This document shows, in pieces, positions 12,152-23,770 of a DNA stretch of 64,000 nucleotides. Numbering within the stretch: the first letter of the stretch is position 1; the number at the start of each line of letters is the position of its first letter. The notes below the pieces were generated by a model that saw nothing but the letters and a program-made list of their open reading frames with translations, ran no database searches and was not told where the DNA came from. The position numbers and the translations under genes were made by a program. Source of the stretch: Lithodes maja (Eukaryota > Arthropoda > Malacostraca > Decapoda > Lithodidae); the NCBI GenBank assembly GCA_037953745.1, contig JBAKBP010010426.1, positions 1-64,000 of the forward strand, given 5' to 3'.

Positions 12152-12393
12152 ATTAAGGGGAAGTGTTAGTTTTTGTCTGGACCCCCTTCTCTTTCATGTC
12201 TAGACCGTTTAGTTTTCATATCTTAAGACTTTCGTCCATTTCTTTGTCAATATTATTAAGACCTTTTGTGCCATTTAGGTGTCGATTTTTTCGTAGCGAG
12301 CAACAACGAGTCTGTAATTTAGGAGGAACCGACCTTAGGCCGGGAGATTTTTCTACAGAAAAATGTACAGATTTATGTCGAAGATGGGTCCTT

Positions 12394-12397
<4 letters not shown>
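12152..12397 (+). mobile_element. Partial copy of the TTA-flanked MITE
   Basis: It shares long blocks with the complete MITE at 13644-13976, including a stretch around GTGCCATTTAGGTGTCGATT and the following GCGAGCAACAACGAG...CTGTAATTTA region. Its left end TTAAGGGGA is present, but the right end is replaced by the (TA)n tract at 12398. Confidence 0.6.
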
Positions 12398-12446
<49 letters not shown>

Positions 12447-12456
12447 TGTATATATA
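12398..12456. repeat. (TA)n microsatellite
   Basis: A TA tract that directly abuts the TA target dinucleotide of the mariner-type MITE. Confidence 0.9.
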
Positions 12457-13135
12457 CAGGGTGTCCCAGGAGGAAAGGGCATAACCTTGGGAAATGATAA
12501 AATAAAATATTATAAGCATAAAATGTTCTAGCCAAATGAGCCAGCCGTCCGGCTGGCTCAGTTGATAGCCTGCCTGATTCCCATCTTGAAGGTCTTGCGT
12601 TCAATCCTCGCTCAGATTGAAAAGTTTTTCTGGGATACAGCCGGCGGTTACCATCTCCCCATGAGCAAGGGGGATGGGTAATGGTCTCTGGTAGACTAAA
12701 GAAAGCCAAGCGCTTGTGAATCCTCGAAGGAGGAGATACGGGCGCTATATAAGTAACCAGAAGATTATTATTATTATTATTATAACAAAAAGTCCAAATC
12801 TCGACCGGTATAGAGATATTGCAATTTGAAAATGGTATTTTCTTCAGTATTTTCCCGTAAGGCTGGCCTAGCTATCCTAGTGCCTATCACACCTCCATCT
12901 TTCTGCAATTCTTATACCATGTAATTTTAAAGATATATTAGCTCACTTTGGAGTAGTTGGAAACTATTTGACATGGAAGAGTCCATTACAGTGATGCGGG
13001 GCAGGACACTACATAAAACCTTCAATACCTTTTTAACGGTTGAAAATTGGACTTTTTGTTATGGAATATGTTATGCTTAGAATACCTTGTTCTATAATTT
13101 CCCAAAGTTATGACCTTTCCTCCTAGGACACCCTG
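12457..13135. mobile_element. Tc1/mariner-type MITE with a SINE inserted
   Basis: The ends read CAGGGTGTCCCAGGAGGAAA and, inverted on the right, CAGGGTGTCCTAGGAGGAAA. They are flanked by TA on both sides (12455-12456 and 13136-13137). The inverted arms continue inward for roughly 100 bases. TA duplication with CAGGG-type ends is typical of mariner-like elements. No transposase frame exists. A SINE at about 12535-12783 interrupts the left arm, which makes the SINE younger. Confidence 0.8.
12535..12783 (+). mobile_element. tRNA-derived SINE with (ATT)n tail
   Basis: The head resembles a tRNA: A-box-like TGGCTCAGTTGATAGC near 12553 and a B-box-like GCGTTCAATCC near 12597. A body of about 130 bases ends in GGCGCTATATAAGTAACCAG followed by ATT repeats. 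The ATT tail suggests retrotransposition by a LINE that recognises a short-repeat 3' end. No such LINE partner is identified in this window. Confidence 0.75.
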
Positions 13136-13137
13136 TA

Positions 13138-13153
13138 TATATTATATATAATA

Positions 13154-13214
<61 letters not shown>
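13138..13214. repeat. (TA)n microsatellite
   Basis: A long TA tract beginning at the right TA flank of the mariner-type MITE. Confidence 0.9.
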
Positions 13215-13217
<3 letters not shown>

Positions 13218-13450
13218 TCTAATCTCTCAGTGGGTTTCGAACCGCCGACCGTCAGGACGATAGCCGACGCTTTAATCAACTACACCACGGTTCGAACCAC
13301 CGACCGTCAGGACGATAGCCGACGCTTTAATCAACTACACCACGGCAGTGGTGTAGGTGTAGCGTCGGCTATCGTCCTGACGGTCGGCGGTTCGAACCCC
13401 ATTGAGAGATTAGAAACATTTAGTGGCTCACGTGTATTTTTGATATATAC
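13215..13450. repeat. Palindromic cluster of tRNA-like SINE heads
   Basis: Two tRNA-like heads lie in tandem on the minus strand (about 13231-13287 and 13288-13345), each with an inverted B box. They are followed by one head on the plus strand (about 13346-13405) with GGCGGTTCGAACCCC, a perfect B box. The outer flanks match each other inverted (TCTAATCTCTCAGTGG and CATTGAGAGATTAGAAAC). The same family forms the array at 35286-36180. The heads do not fold into an obvious functional tRNA. Confidence 0.7.
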
Positions 13451-13519
13451 TCAATATATATATATATTATATATACCGGTATATATAATTATATATATAT
13501 ATATATATTTTTTTTTTTT
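13451..13519. repeat. Imperfect (TA)n tract ending in a T run
   Basis: TA-rich simple sequence next to the SINE-like cluster. Confidence 0.8.
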
Positions 13520-13643
13520 TCGTAGGCTTGCTAGAGATCTAAGACCCTTTTTACGAAGAGAACCAACTAAAAATAGCCACAGGTTATTAGATACACGTGA
13601 CGACAACAAGGCAAACTTATAGTGCCTATTACTTGCGTAGTTA

Positions 13644-13976
13644 AGGGGAGATTATCACTTACAGGGTTTTTTTCTGGACCACCTTTTCCTTTATGTTTAG
13701 CCCCATATGATTTTCCATTTGAATAAGTTCGCCCCAGTAGATTGGTGACTTTAAAACCTTTCGCCCCATTTGTTTTCAATTTTAAGACTTTTGGTGCCAT
13801 TTAGGTGTAGATTTTTTCCTGGCGAGCAATAGCGAGCCTGTAATTAATGAGGAATCGGCCTTCGGCTATGACATTTTGTTACCGAAAAATATACAAATTT
13901 ATATCGAACGAGGATTTTGGGAGGATTTTGTATAAAGTTTGACGGAGGTCTAGGAAACAAACTAAAAAATCTCCCC
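13644..13976. mobile_element. MITE with TTA flanks and AGGGGAGATT ends
   Basis: The left end AGGGGAGATT is preceded by TTA (13641-13643). The right end AATCTCCCC is followed by TTA (13977-13979). A 3-bp TTA duplication fits the PIF/Harbinger superfamily. No coding capacity. A second, incomplete copy lies at 12152-12397. Confidence 0.6.
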
Positions 13977-14232
13977 TTATGAGCAAAGTCGTGACTCAAC
14001 TGTTGTGATTTATTGTAGTGTACATCCAACCAGAGTACTGCGGCCAGGAATAATGTTACTGGCATAGAGTAAATGCAGTATAAACATCATTTACATTATT
14101 CTTTGCCAGAAATACTTAATTAAATAACAAAAACTTCACAATATAATAATGATCTATAATTAAATGACGACTTAATTTTATTATATACATTATGTTATGA
14201 GATATTTCACTGTAAAGCTACTGACAACAGTT

Positions 14233-14398
14233 TGTGAGCTCTTGCGATTTTCTTTAATGTAAATACATACATTTAGATTGATGTTTAGATCTAATCAGCT
14301 ATGTATTAATAAATACATATGTATTTAGTAATATATAGCCGATTTGATCTAAACATCAATTTAAATGGATATATTAAAAAAAAACGCAAGAGCTCACA
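14233..14398. mobile_element. Small foldback element
   Basis: The left arm TGTGAGCTCTTGCG and inner GATTGATGTTTAGATC are mirrored on the right by GATCTAAACATCAAT and CGCAAGAGCTCACACA. This gives a hairpin of about 165 bp immediately before the 31-bp satellite. No target duplication is clear. Confidence 0.6.
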
Positions 14399-14425
14399 CA
14401 CATTACTCACACATTATTTTGTCAG

Positions 14426-15665
14426 TATTTGTACAATATAATCATAGACAGCAGTGTATTTGTACAATATAATCATAGACAGCAGTGTATTTGTACAATA
14501 TAATCATAGACAGCAGTGTATTTGTACAATATAATCATAGACAGCAGTGTATTTGTACAATATAATCATAGACAGCAGTGTATTTGTACAATATAATCAT
14601 AGACAGCAGTGTATTTGTACAATATAATCATAGACAGCAGTGTATTTGTACAATATAATTATAGACAGCAGTGTATTTGTACAATATAATCATAGACAGC
14701 AGTGTATTTGTACAATATAATCATAGACAGCAGTGTATTTGTACAATATAATCATAGACAGCAGTGTATTTGTACAATATAATCATAGACAGCAGTGTAT
14801 TTGTACAATATAATCATAGACAGCAGTGTATTTGTACAATATAATCATAGACAGCAGTGTATTTGTACAATATAATCATAGACAGCAGTGTATTTGTACA
14901 ATATAATCATAGACAGCAGTGTATTTGTACAATATAATCATAGACAACAGTGTATTTGTACAATATAATCATAGACAGCAGTGTATTTGTACAATATAAT
15001 CATAGACAGCAGTGTATTTGTACAATATAATCATAGACAGCAGTGTATTTGTACAATATAATCATAGACAGCAGTGTATTTGTACAATATAATCATAGAC
15101 AGCAGTGTATTTGTACAATATAATCATAGACATCAGTGTATTTGTACAATATAATCATAGACAGCAGTGTATTTGTACAATATAATCATAGACAGCAGTG
15201 TATTTGTACAATATAATCATAGACAGCAGTGTATTTGTACAATATAATCATAGACAGCAGTGTATTTGTACAATATAATCATAGACAGCAGTGTATTTGT
15301 ACAATATAATCATAGACAGCAGTGTATTTGTACAATATAATCATAGACAGCAGTGTATTTGTACAATATAATCATAGACAGCAGTGTATTTGTACAATAT
15401 AATCATAGACAGCAGTGTATTTGTACAATATAATCATAGACAGCAGTGTATTTGTACAATATAATCATAGACAGCAGTGTATTTGTACAATATAATCATA
15501 GACAGCAGTGTATTTGTACAATATAATCATAGACAGCAGTGTATTTGTACAATATAATCATAGACAGCAGTGTATTTGTACAATATAATCATAGACAGCA
15601 GTGTATTTGTACAATATAATCATAGACAGCAGTGTATTTGTACAATATAATCATAGACAGCAGTG
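14426..15665. repeat. 31-bp satellite, 40 copies
   Basis: The unit is TATTTGTACAATATAATC followed by ATAGACAGCAGTG, 31 bases long. Units start at 14426, 14457 and so on without slippage to 15665, giving 1240 bases or exactly 40 units. Only isolated substitutions are visible (near 14659, 14946 and 15131). There are no spacers. The frame contains stops, so it does not code. Confidence 0.97.
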
Positions 15666-16590
15666 TATTTTATTATATTTGTTTTTCAAATTGGAAAAAA
15701 TACCTACATAATAAATGTTAAGACTCTGACTATTAAACTTGCCCTTTATCCACATAAATATAAGTCTAGTAAATTACATTATAATTTTGTGATCGTCCCT
15801 GGACCGATGTCCCAACTCTTCATGATACTGTTCCTTTTATTTTACCGGTTATCACACAGTCGTAAGCTGTTAATTGTTTGGAGTAATTATCTTACTATGC
15901 ATATCATTGGTATATTTCAATATAGTAAAACAGTATAATAATAATTCTATCTGTAGCAGTTGGAACTGTAGAAGGTAGCACATAATTATGTCAAGTGGAT
16001 TGTTTCGTAACATTTTGAATGCATATAAATTGCTAAATAAAGCTTAGCATACAGCATCCTTCACTGTATAAGAACATTACGAAGAAGTTGAAAGTTTCGT
16101 ATGATGAGCAATGAATGTAATATGTTTTGAAATGTGACACCCACACACACACACACACACATACAGTACACCAAATCGGTACGCATTCTGGTATGAAGGT
16201 ATAATTATATATTTTTAATTTTTAATCCTATGCGCTATTTTTCAGTGGGATGGTTTTCCTGGGATAATATAATCACTGAATATATTCAGCATTTTAATAT
16301 ATTGTATGTCTTCAGTGTTTAAAGTGTTTTGATGTCGCAATGTTTGTTTAATGCAACATGTACTAAACTGTTTTGGTTTTAGCAAATGGAAAATGTGTTG
16401 CTCAAAATGTAAATATGGCATTATTTTGTTTTGATAGCTACTAATTCCACTTAAACACTCAAGCATCTGAAGCTGACGACATTTTGACATAAAGATATCT
16501 CGGGTAACTCTCAAGTCAGCCAACACGTGATGAAAACATCCCCAATCTTCTTTTACGAACTAGAGTAATTTAAAATAATAGTGGTTCAGT
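15666..16590. other. Unassigned AT-rich DNA
   Basis: Contains a short (CA)n tract at about 16141-16161. The 91- and 94-residue frames here show no motif. Confidence 0.45.
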
Positions 16591-18401
16591 AGGTGAAGAC
16601 ACCAGGACAAATCTAGTAGGATCATCATCTCAGTCATCATTCCCCGGATTAACGCAAATAATCTCTTCTGGTCCACAGCCACGAATATAAATCATCAACT
16701 TGTCAACTCGCCAACATCTGCAGGGAAGAGAACATCGGCTTCATCAACACTTGGCATAATTTCTACCACGATCAACATTTGTTCTCAAGAGACGTTGTCC
16801 ACCTAAACCCGGTGGGAGCTACCGGGTTTGGCCGTCTGCTGAGGGATGCCGTAAAGAACCTTCATTAAAATATCGGGGGCAACAGTCATCAGAATGGGAG
16901 GACAACTTAAATCTCAGAAGAAATACAAACCCAAGACAAGCAAAATAATCAAAAACATGTGGCGAGCATCAAATTATATCAAGAACAACATCTCTAAAGG
17001 TCTTCTACTTGAAAGCTCAAAGTATATGCAATACATTTTCAGAACTAGAGGAACTTGTGTTTACAGAACATTTTGATGTAATCGGCATAACAGAATATTG
17101 GCTAAATACGGAAGACAGAGACTTTTTAGCAGAGTGTTCATTTACCAGTTATGTAATGTTTGAGAAAACCAGATTAAATAAAAATGGAAGCGGCGTTATA
17201 TTTTTAATTAAAGAAAGTCTTAGCCCAATTCTCTTGTCAAAACCACAAATAGTAAATATTGATTCATCTTACGTACTAATAATAAAACAATAAAGGAACA
17301 AAAATAATCCTAGCATTAATATACAGGAACAAGAAATTTACGAACAAATTGCAGAAATAAGTAATATACACGATACTATAATTTTTGGCGACTTTAATTT
17401 ATCAGTGGGGCGACACTCTTACTTCACACTCCGGACACGATCTGTATGCCAACCTACAAGAAAGCTTCCTTCATCAATTTATTCAATCTCCAACCGGCGG
17501 TAATCATGTTCTTGACCTTGTACTTGTAACAAAAGAAGACTTGATCGATAACGTGACTGTTGGTGATGAATTCTGCAATAGTGACCACCGTACGATCACT
17601 TTCAGTATAAAATTTAATAGCAATAAACTCAATACCAGCAATGAGAAAGATCCAAATTTCAAGCGAGGAAATTTCCATAAACTCAGAATAAAATTTAAAG
17701 AAACCAATTGGAGCTTTCTAAACAATAATGAGATAAACCAATCATGGAAAATGTTCACAGAAATTTACATGAACGCAGTATACGTGACTGCATACCATAA
17801 ATAAACAGAAAATGTTCACATAATAACAAACCTAAATGGTGTAATAAAGAAATAACTGAATGTCTACTCGCTAAAAAGAATGCTCATGAGAGATTACAAA
17901 CCTCTGATAACGATAAAAATAGACAGGCCTTCAGAGATCTACGACGTAAATCCAAAAGGTTAAATAAACAAAGTAAAAACACTTCAGAGTTTCATGTTGC
18001 GAATCAAAGCAAGACAAACCCAAAACAATTCTACTGTTACATGAGGAAGAAGAAAGTGGTGACTTCAACGATTGGACCCTTGGTAGGTGAAAATGGAGAT
18101 TTAACCAATGAAGATGCCACAGTGAGTATTACTCTTAATAACTTCTTTGCATCAGTATTTACATCAGAAGACCTAAGTGACATCCCAACAGTACCGCCAG
18201 TACAAACAAACAATTTGAAAGTTCTTAGAAATATCAGCATTAATGAGGCAGAGGTACTGAGATGTTTGGATAACCTCAATGAAAGCAAATCACCTGGACC
18301 CGATACGATTTCTCCAAGAGTTCTTAAAGAACTTAAATGCGAGCTCTCCAAACACCTGACGCTGATCTTCAACAATTCCTTGGAAACCGGTGAAATACCT
18401 T

Positions 18402-18681
18402 TTTTTTTCTTTTTCTATGTGATTGAGGGAGGCAAAAGGCAGAACTGCCTATAGCGAGTGCCTCCCCCATAGTTGAAAGAGTGACAGGGCCAAAATCAAG
18501 GGACGTTCGAGCCAAAATGCCTGGACAAACGGAGTTTGAAGCAATTTAAGTCATAGGAAGAGGGAAAGACTGATTCTGGGAGAGAGTTCCAGAGCTCAGC
18601 TGTTGAGTAGAAGAAAGTTTGAGAGTAACGTTTCACTCTTGGGTTGGAGAGTTGCACAGAGTAGGGGTGGGATTGAGTGGA
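18402..18681 (-). mobile_element. Jockey-like LINE 3' fragment inside the CR1 relic
   Basis: It begins with a T run and the family 3' UTR (CTATGTGATTGAGGGAGG) and continues to GGGTGGGATTGAGT. After it the CR1 sequence resumes (GGAAGCTTGCGAACG matches the CR1 at about 63689). A few CR1 bases at the junction are missing, and I see no target duplication. Confidence 0.85.
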
Positions 18682-18968
18682 AGCTTGCGAACGTAACACC
18701 AATTTAAAAAAAAGGTAGGAAATCTTTGTCTAGCAATTATCATCCAATCAGCTTGACCTCAGTAGTATGCAAAATACTAGAAACAATTATAGGAAACAGA
18801 CTCGTTAATCACTTGGAGGAAAATAATATACTAAAAGACACACACCATGGTTTTCGCAAAAAACGTTCCTGCTTAACAAACCTTTTAGACTTCTTCCATG
18901 ACATCCTAAATCTAGATGACGAAAGTAAAACTGTAGATATTATATACTTAGATTTCCAGAAAGCCTTT

Positions 18969-19653
18969 TAGTGAAGTAGGCAGGTGGAAGAATTGTGCGT
19001 TTCTTAATAGCAGTGTCAAACTTGGAACACACAATAATAAACGAAGTATACTCAAAATTAGCTATAGGGCCATCATAGGTTTAGCCTAAGTTGGCTTTGG
19101 CAGCCCCTTTTCAATTAATCTATAATAGAATACTGAAACACAGATATTTACCCCAAACTGTATACTGTGGTAGAGATGTCAAACTAGTCTCAAATGACTC
19201 TTATGGGCAAGGGAAACAACCTACCAGATAATGTTTGGCTAATGTTGACAGTTTGACTTGTACTGGTCCCTGTAGTTTATTATCATGCTACACATTGGTA
19301 AGAATTGTTGCCAATTGCCACTAATTTGTTGAACTACAGGGACCAGTACAAGTGAAATGGTCAACTTTCTATAAACATTGCCTGAACATTTATTGTGTCC
19401 CTTGTCCAGATGAGCCATTTGAGACTAGTTTGACATTTCTACCACAGTATACAATTTAGGGTAAATATCTGTGTTTTAGTACTCTAATGGAGATTAATTG
19501 AAAAGGGGCTACCAAAGCCAACATAGGCTAAACCTGTGATGGCCCTATAGCTAACTTTTATTATACTTCGTTTATTATTGTGTGTGCCAATGTTGACACT
19601 TCTATCAAGAAATGCACAATTCCCACAAATTCTTTCACATATCTGCCCCACTA
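18969..19653. mobile_element. Foldback MITE, about 685 bp, in the CR1 relic
   Basis: The ends are TAGTG and CACTA, with TTT on both sides (18966-18968 and 19654-19656). The left arm, about 18990-19270, is mirrored by about 19335-19625, for example ACCACAGTATACA and GGACCAGTACAAGT with their inverted counterparts. The central loop is only about 60 bases. It splits the CR1 A-block exactly between DFQKAF and DKVPH. No transposase. The superfamily is uncertain. Confidence 0.8.
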
Positions 19654-20930
19654 TTTGATAAAGTTCCACACAGACGGTTAGTGATGAAATTGAAATCACA
19701 TGGAATACAAGGCGGCGTTCTACAGTGGATAGAAAATTGCCTTAGTGAAAGGAAACAAAGAGTAGTTATTAATGGTGAAGCATCAACGTGGGCCAATGTA
19801 ACTAGTGGTGTACCTCAAGGATCAGTGCTGGGGCGACATAGATGAGGGTCTCACCTGTACAATCTCAAAGTTTGATGACGACACAAAAATCGCAAATACC
19901 GTACTGACAAATTAACATATTGAAAATATACAAATACATCTAAACAAGATTTCACAATGGGCCAAAATCTGGCAAATGTGCTTCAATGAAGATAATTGTA
20001 AAGTACTTCATATCGGATACCGTAATGAAAAAGCAGACTACTCGATGAATGGTACCCAGCTAAAGAGTGTAGACAGAGAAACCGATTTAGGAGTAACAAA
20101 ATCCAGTAACTTAAAACCAAGTCAACATTGTGCTGACGTTGTTACGAAGGCAAACTAATTTGTAGGTTTCATAGGTAGATCATTTGAACATAAATCAAAA
20201 TACAATATCCTCACCATTTACAATTCATTAATCCGCCCACCTTTGGAATATTGCGTTCAGTTCTGGTGCCCTTACTATCAACAAGATATAGACAAGTTGG
20301 AACGAGTTCAACATAGAGTTACCAAGATGATACCCTATCTTCGGAACAAACCATACGAAGAACGTCTTAAATAACTAAATTTATATCCATTTACCAAGCA
20401 CAGATTGAGAGGTGACTTTATTTAAGTTTTCAAGATCATTAAAGGCATCGACAACATGAACTGTAATAAATGTTTTACGATTGACCGATCAAACTACACG
20501 CGGGAAAATGGCTGCAAAATCATTCGTAAATAATTCAACTCTAACGAATCCAAGAATTTCTTCTTCAACCGAGTCGTCGTCATCTTGTGGAATGGGCTTC
20601 CCCGAGATGTCATAGACATCAAACTTCGCCTAGACAAGCACCTTGCCCTGAACCCATGGTTGACTACATTTGTAATTAAATACATATTTTCTTTAGTAGT
20701 GTTTGTTCAATAACCTAATAGATCTTAATATAATTTCCCCTGCCATGAACTAAGCCCCAGGGCAGCACTTCCTTTTCACATCTTTCCCACATTCTCTCCG
20801 AAATACAGTTGCAACACTTGGAACAGCATTGTTTTGGAGGGCAAGTAACCTCGAGGGGTCGCATGATAAGTTGTTGCTTGTTTTCCTTTGTACTCGTTGT
20901 ACTTCTTTGTACATGTCTAAATAAAATTAA

Positions 20931-20984
20931 TAATTAACAAAGCATATTACAAGTACGTAATTAGTTGTAAAATAATCTATCTAT
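20931..20984. other. Short spacer ending in a GATA-type tail
   Basis: ATCTATCTATCTATTG at 20974-20989 is the reverse complement of the RTE tail. Confidence 0.5.
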
Positions 20985-21457
20985 CTATTGCCCGACGCCG
21001 TGATCCCCGAAGGGGTGGCCACGAATGAACCGCCCCCATGCACCTCTGTCCCCAGTCAGTCGACGCCCCTCCCCCCAACCAGCACCGCCTTCGTTCATAT
21101 ACTTCCTCACTCCATCCTTCCACCTCTCTTTCGGTCTACCTCTCCCTTTCTGTCCCTCCACCTCGCTCTCGTACACCCTCTTAGTCATTCTCTCGCTTTC
21201 CATACGTTCCATATGGCCGAACCATCTCAAGTTGTTCCTTTTCACACTTTCCAGCACATCTACCTCCACACCACACCTCCTTCTTACTTCCTCATTAGTC
21301 TGTCTATCCCTCCATGTAACTCTGCACGCACTTCTTAAGTCATTCATTTCCACTGCTCTCACTCTTGGTCTGAGTCTCTCAACCAACGTCCATGCTTCGC
21401 TTCCGTAAGTCAGTGTCGGGATTACCACACTGTCATGCAAGGACTTCTTCACTTCCA
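20985..21457 (-). pseudogene. RTE-type LINE copy C, 3' fragment
   Basis: The minus-strand frame of 163 residues (21476-20985) is open. From MEVKKSLHDSVVIPTLTYG to GDHGVGQ it is nearly identical to the end of copy B. It carries only the post-RT C-terminal region, so it is a short, recent 5'-truncated insertion. The truncation point is near 21457, after CTTCACTTCCAT. Confidence 0.88.
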
Positions 21458-21665
21458 TAAAATAATAAAACAACATATATTTTTAGAAGACAAATTAAAA
21501 ATATAAATTGGAAATAAATACATATTCAGATGTAGATGTTATTTGGGAAGGGTTCATTAAAAATTACAAAAATGCCAAAGATTACGAACCCAATAGTTTC
21601 TGACTTAATAATACACTAAGAAATAAGTGAACATTTTACGAAATTAAGATCATGAAGGTAATGTC
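21458..21665. other. Unassigned AT-rich spacer
   Basis: Nothing was recognised. Confidence 0.4.
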
Positions 21666-21795
21666 TATCTATATATTGTCAGATCCCTCACTATCTATAT
21701 ATTGTCAGATCCCTCACTATCTATATATTGTCAGATCCCTCACTATCTATATATTGTCAGATCCCTCACTATCTATATATTGTCAGATCCCTCAC
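21666..21795. repeat. 26-bp tandem repeat, 5 copies
   Basis: The unit is TATCTATATATTGTCAGATC followed by CCTCAC, repeated five times from 21666. The TATCTATATATTG part resembles the tail of minus-strand RTE copies (2941), so the unit may have been amplified from a LINE 3' terminus. Confidence 0.9.
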
Positions 21796-22179
21796 TTCCC
21801 GAGACGATGTCACACTCGCAATAACTAAACAATAGCAAAGCCCAAGCCTGACGAAATATCCTCCCATTTCAACAAATATTAAAAGTGAAATAGCAAAGCC
21901 CCGATCAAATATTTTTAATACATCAATCATTGTATCTCACATTGGATTGTATGTGAAACAGAAGAAATTCCAGTTTTAGGAAGTATTCATGATGTGATTG
22001 TGCCTGTGTTTGATGTTGGTATTGACAAAACAATCGAATTATATGTTTTTTTTTCCCAAAACGTTGCATTTTTGTTCAATCCGGTTCCGGCCATGCCATT
22101 TTCCACATTTTTGTTTGGGGCAAATTATCGTTGTAGGCATTGTTGTTGGCCATAAGCATACAAGTTGACCACCACATTC
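21796..22179. other. Unassigned DNA
   Basis: AT-rich, no feature recognised. Confidence 0.4.
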
Positions 22180-22542
22180 AGTCAGTCAGTAAGTAGCCAG
22201 CCCTTACTCCCACAAGGGGTAGGGAGGATCAGCAAGAGACACAAGAAAGGAAAAAGAAGTGACAGGAGAAGAACATGTAACATGTGTGGGGAGATTGTAG
22301 GCACCAATCGATCAGGGCTAGACCCAGGTGAGGTTATAGGCATATGATAAAGAGTCGCTGGAACTCCTGTTTCATTTGCTTGGCCTCTCTTACTGATTTT
22401 CTTTGTGCCTCATTTACACTGAGAGCAATCCAGCTAGCTCTCACAAACACCTCCTCCTCCTATCCACTTCACTACACTAAACATGCACACCACACTTCAT
22501 TCCTCCACACCAAAATTAAAAAAACACAATGATGAATTTTAG

Positions 22543-23770
22543 CCCAGCCTCGGAGTCCCCAGGGGGGGGGGGACCATAAATGCCCCCTCACCCGACCGAC
22601 CATCCCCTGACGACCCCACACAATTACCTGGACCTCGGCCTGTTACTCTTTCTATTAATTTCTGCAACATTCGCGGACTTTCCTCTAACTTTCACTCTGT
22701 TGAGCACCATCTCTCCTCCTACAAACCTGATCTTCTCTTCCTCACCGAAACCCAGGTGTCTGTAGCAACATCCAGCAACCCCTTTTCTGTATCCTCCTAC
22801 TTTCTCTATCCTAGTTTCAAAGCCAATGGCGGATGTTGTGCATATGTGCACAACAAACTCACTTGCTCTCGTGTTCCCGATTTCGACTCCTCTGAATTCT
22901 CAACTTTATGGCTCAAACTTTCCTGTCATTCTCTTACTAAATATTTCTGTGATGCCTATCTTTCCCCTAACTCTACCAACTTTCCTAAATTCTTTGACTA
23001 TCTAAACTCTACAGTGGAACACATTCTATCCATTTCTCCTTTCTCAGAAATCTCCATCTTAGGAGATTTCAACGTTCACCACCGCCAATGGCTCTCCTCT
23101 CACACTACTGATCCACCTGGTGAACAAGCCTACGTCTTTTCTATCCTAAATGACCTAGAGCAGTTAGTTCAGCAACCCACCCGTATCCCGGATCGCATCG
23201 GAGATCGGCCCAACATTCTTGACCTGTTTCTAACTTCTAACACTTCTTCTTATACTGTCGATCTTTTCTCTCCTTTGGGCTCCTCCGACCATAAACTTAT
23301 CTCTGTCACCTGTCCTATCTCTCCAGTACAGCCACCCGATCCTCCTAGCCGGCGGCGCTTGTGGCACTTTGGCGCTGCCGACTGGGAGGCTCTTCGGCAG
23401 TACTTCTTTGATTTCCCATGGAATGATTTCTGCTTCCATGGCCGAGGACCCTCGGAGAGTGCTGAACGCATTACCGAGGTAATCCTATCGGGCATGGAAG
23501 CATACATTCCATTCTCTTTCTCTCAGACTAATGCTAAAAAATCTTGGTTTACTCACGCCTGTTCTACTGCTGTCCGCAATAAGGAGGAAGCATTCAAACG
23601 GTACCGACGCCTTAAAACTCAAGACTCTCATTCTTCATATGTTTCTGCCCGGAATCAAGCCAAATCTGTTCTTCGACTTGCCAAACACTCTTTCATCAAT
23701 AATAAATGCACTGAACTATCCAACTCTAGCTCTTCCCAAGCTTTCTGGCATCTAGCCAAAAAACCTCTCC
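22543..23770 (+). pseudogene. Jockey-like ORF2 part 1: AP endonuclease
   Basis: This is the N-terminal half of ORF2, carrying the apurinic-like endonuclease that nicks the target for target-primed reverse transcription. Readable blocks are INFCNIRGLSSNFHSVE near 22657, LLFLTETQ near 22731, GDFNVHHRQW near 23061, and GSSDHKLISV near 23278. The frame is open from 22543 to the stop at 23814, but homology leaves this frame near 23755-23775, at a run AAAAAACCTCTCC where one base has been gained or lost. The natural start is probably ATG at 22529, because that frame would join this one if the 11-base G run at 22562-22572 had a multiple of three bases. As it stands the start is out of frame. Apart from these two defects the domain is intact. 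Confidence 0.82.

Larger units (their letters stand above)
16591..20930 (+). pseudogene. Decayed CR1-clade LINE
   Basis: This is a 5'-truncated old relative of the intact CR1 at 61190-64000. It starts in the end of ORF1 (about 16591-16870), where the C-terminal SGNH-domain blocks are still readable (NIGFINTWHNF, then a degraded DVVHLN...GATGFGRLL). ORF2 follows. Endonuclease: FDVIGITEYWLN near 17070, GDFNL near 17390, and SDHRTITF near 17580. RT: LNESKSPGPDTISPRVLKEL near 18275, FRKKRSCLTNLLDFFHD near 18855, DFQKAF near 18950, then after an insertion FDKVPHRRLVMKLKSHG near 19655 and GVPQGSVLG near 19810. The C-terminal blocks run to about 20680, with AATAAA-like signals near 20920. Frameshifts and stops are frequent. 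It is interrupted at 18402-18681 and 18969-19653. Confidence 0.9.

Noticed and set aside
14426..15665. CRISPR-like regular array
   Set aside because: The 31-base units are directly contiguous with no spacers, and the DNA is clearly eukaryotic. It is a satellite.
18990..19625. microRNA precursor
   Set aside because: The hairpin arms are about 280 bases and belong to a transposon-like foldback element, far longer than a microRNA precursor.
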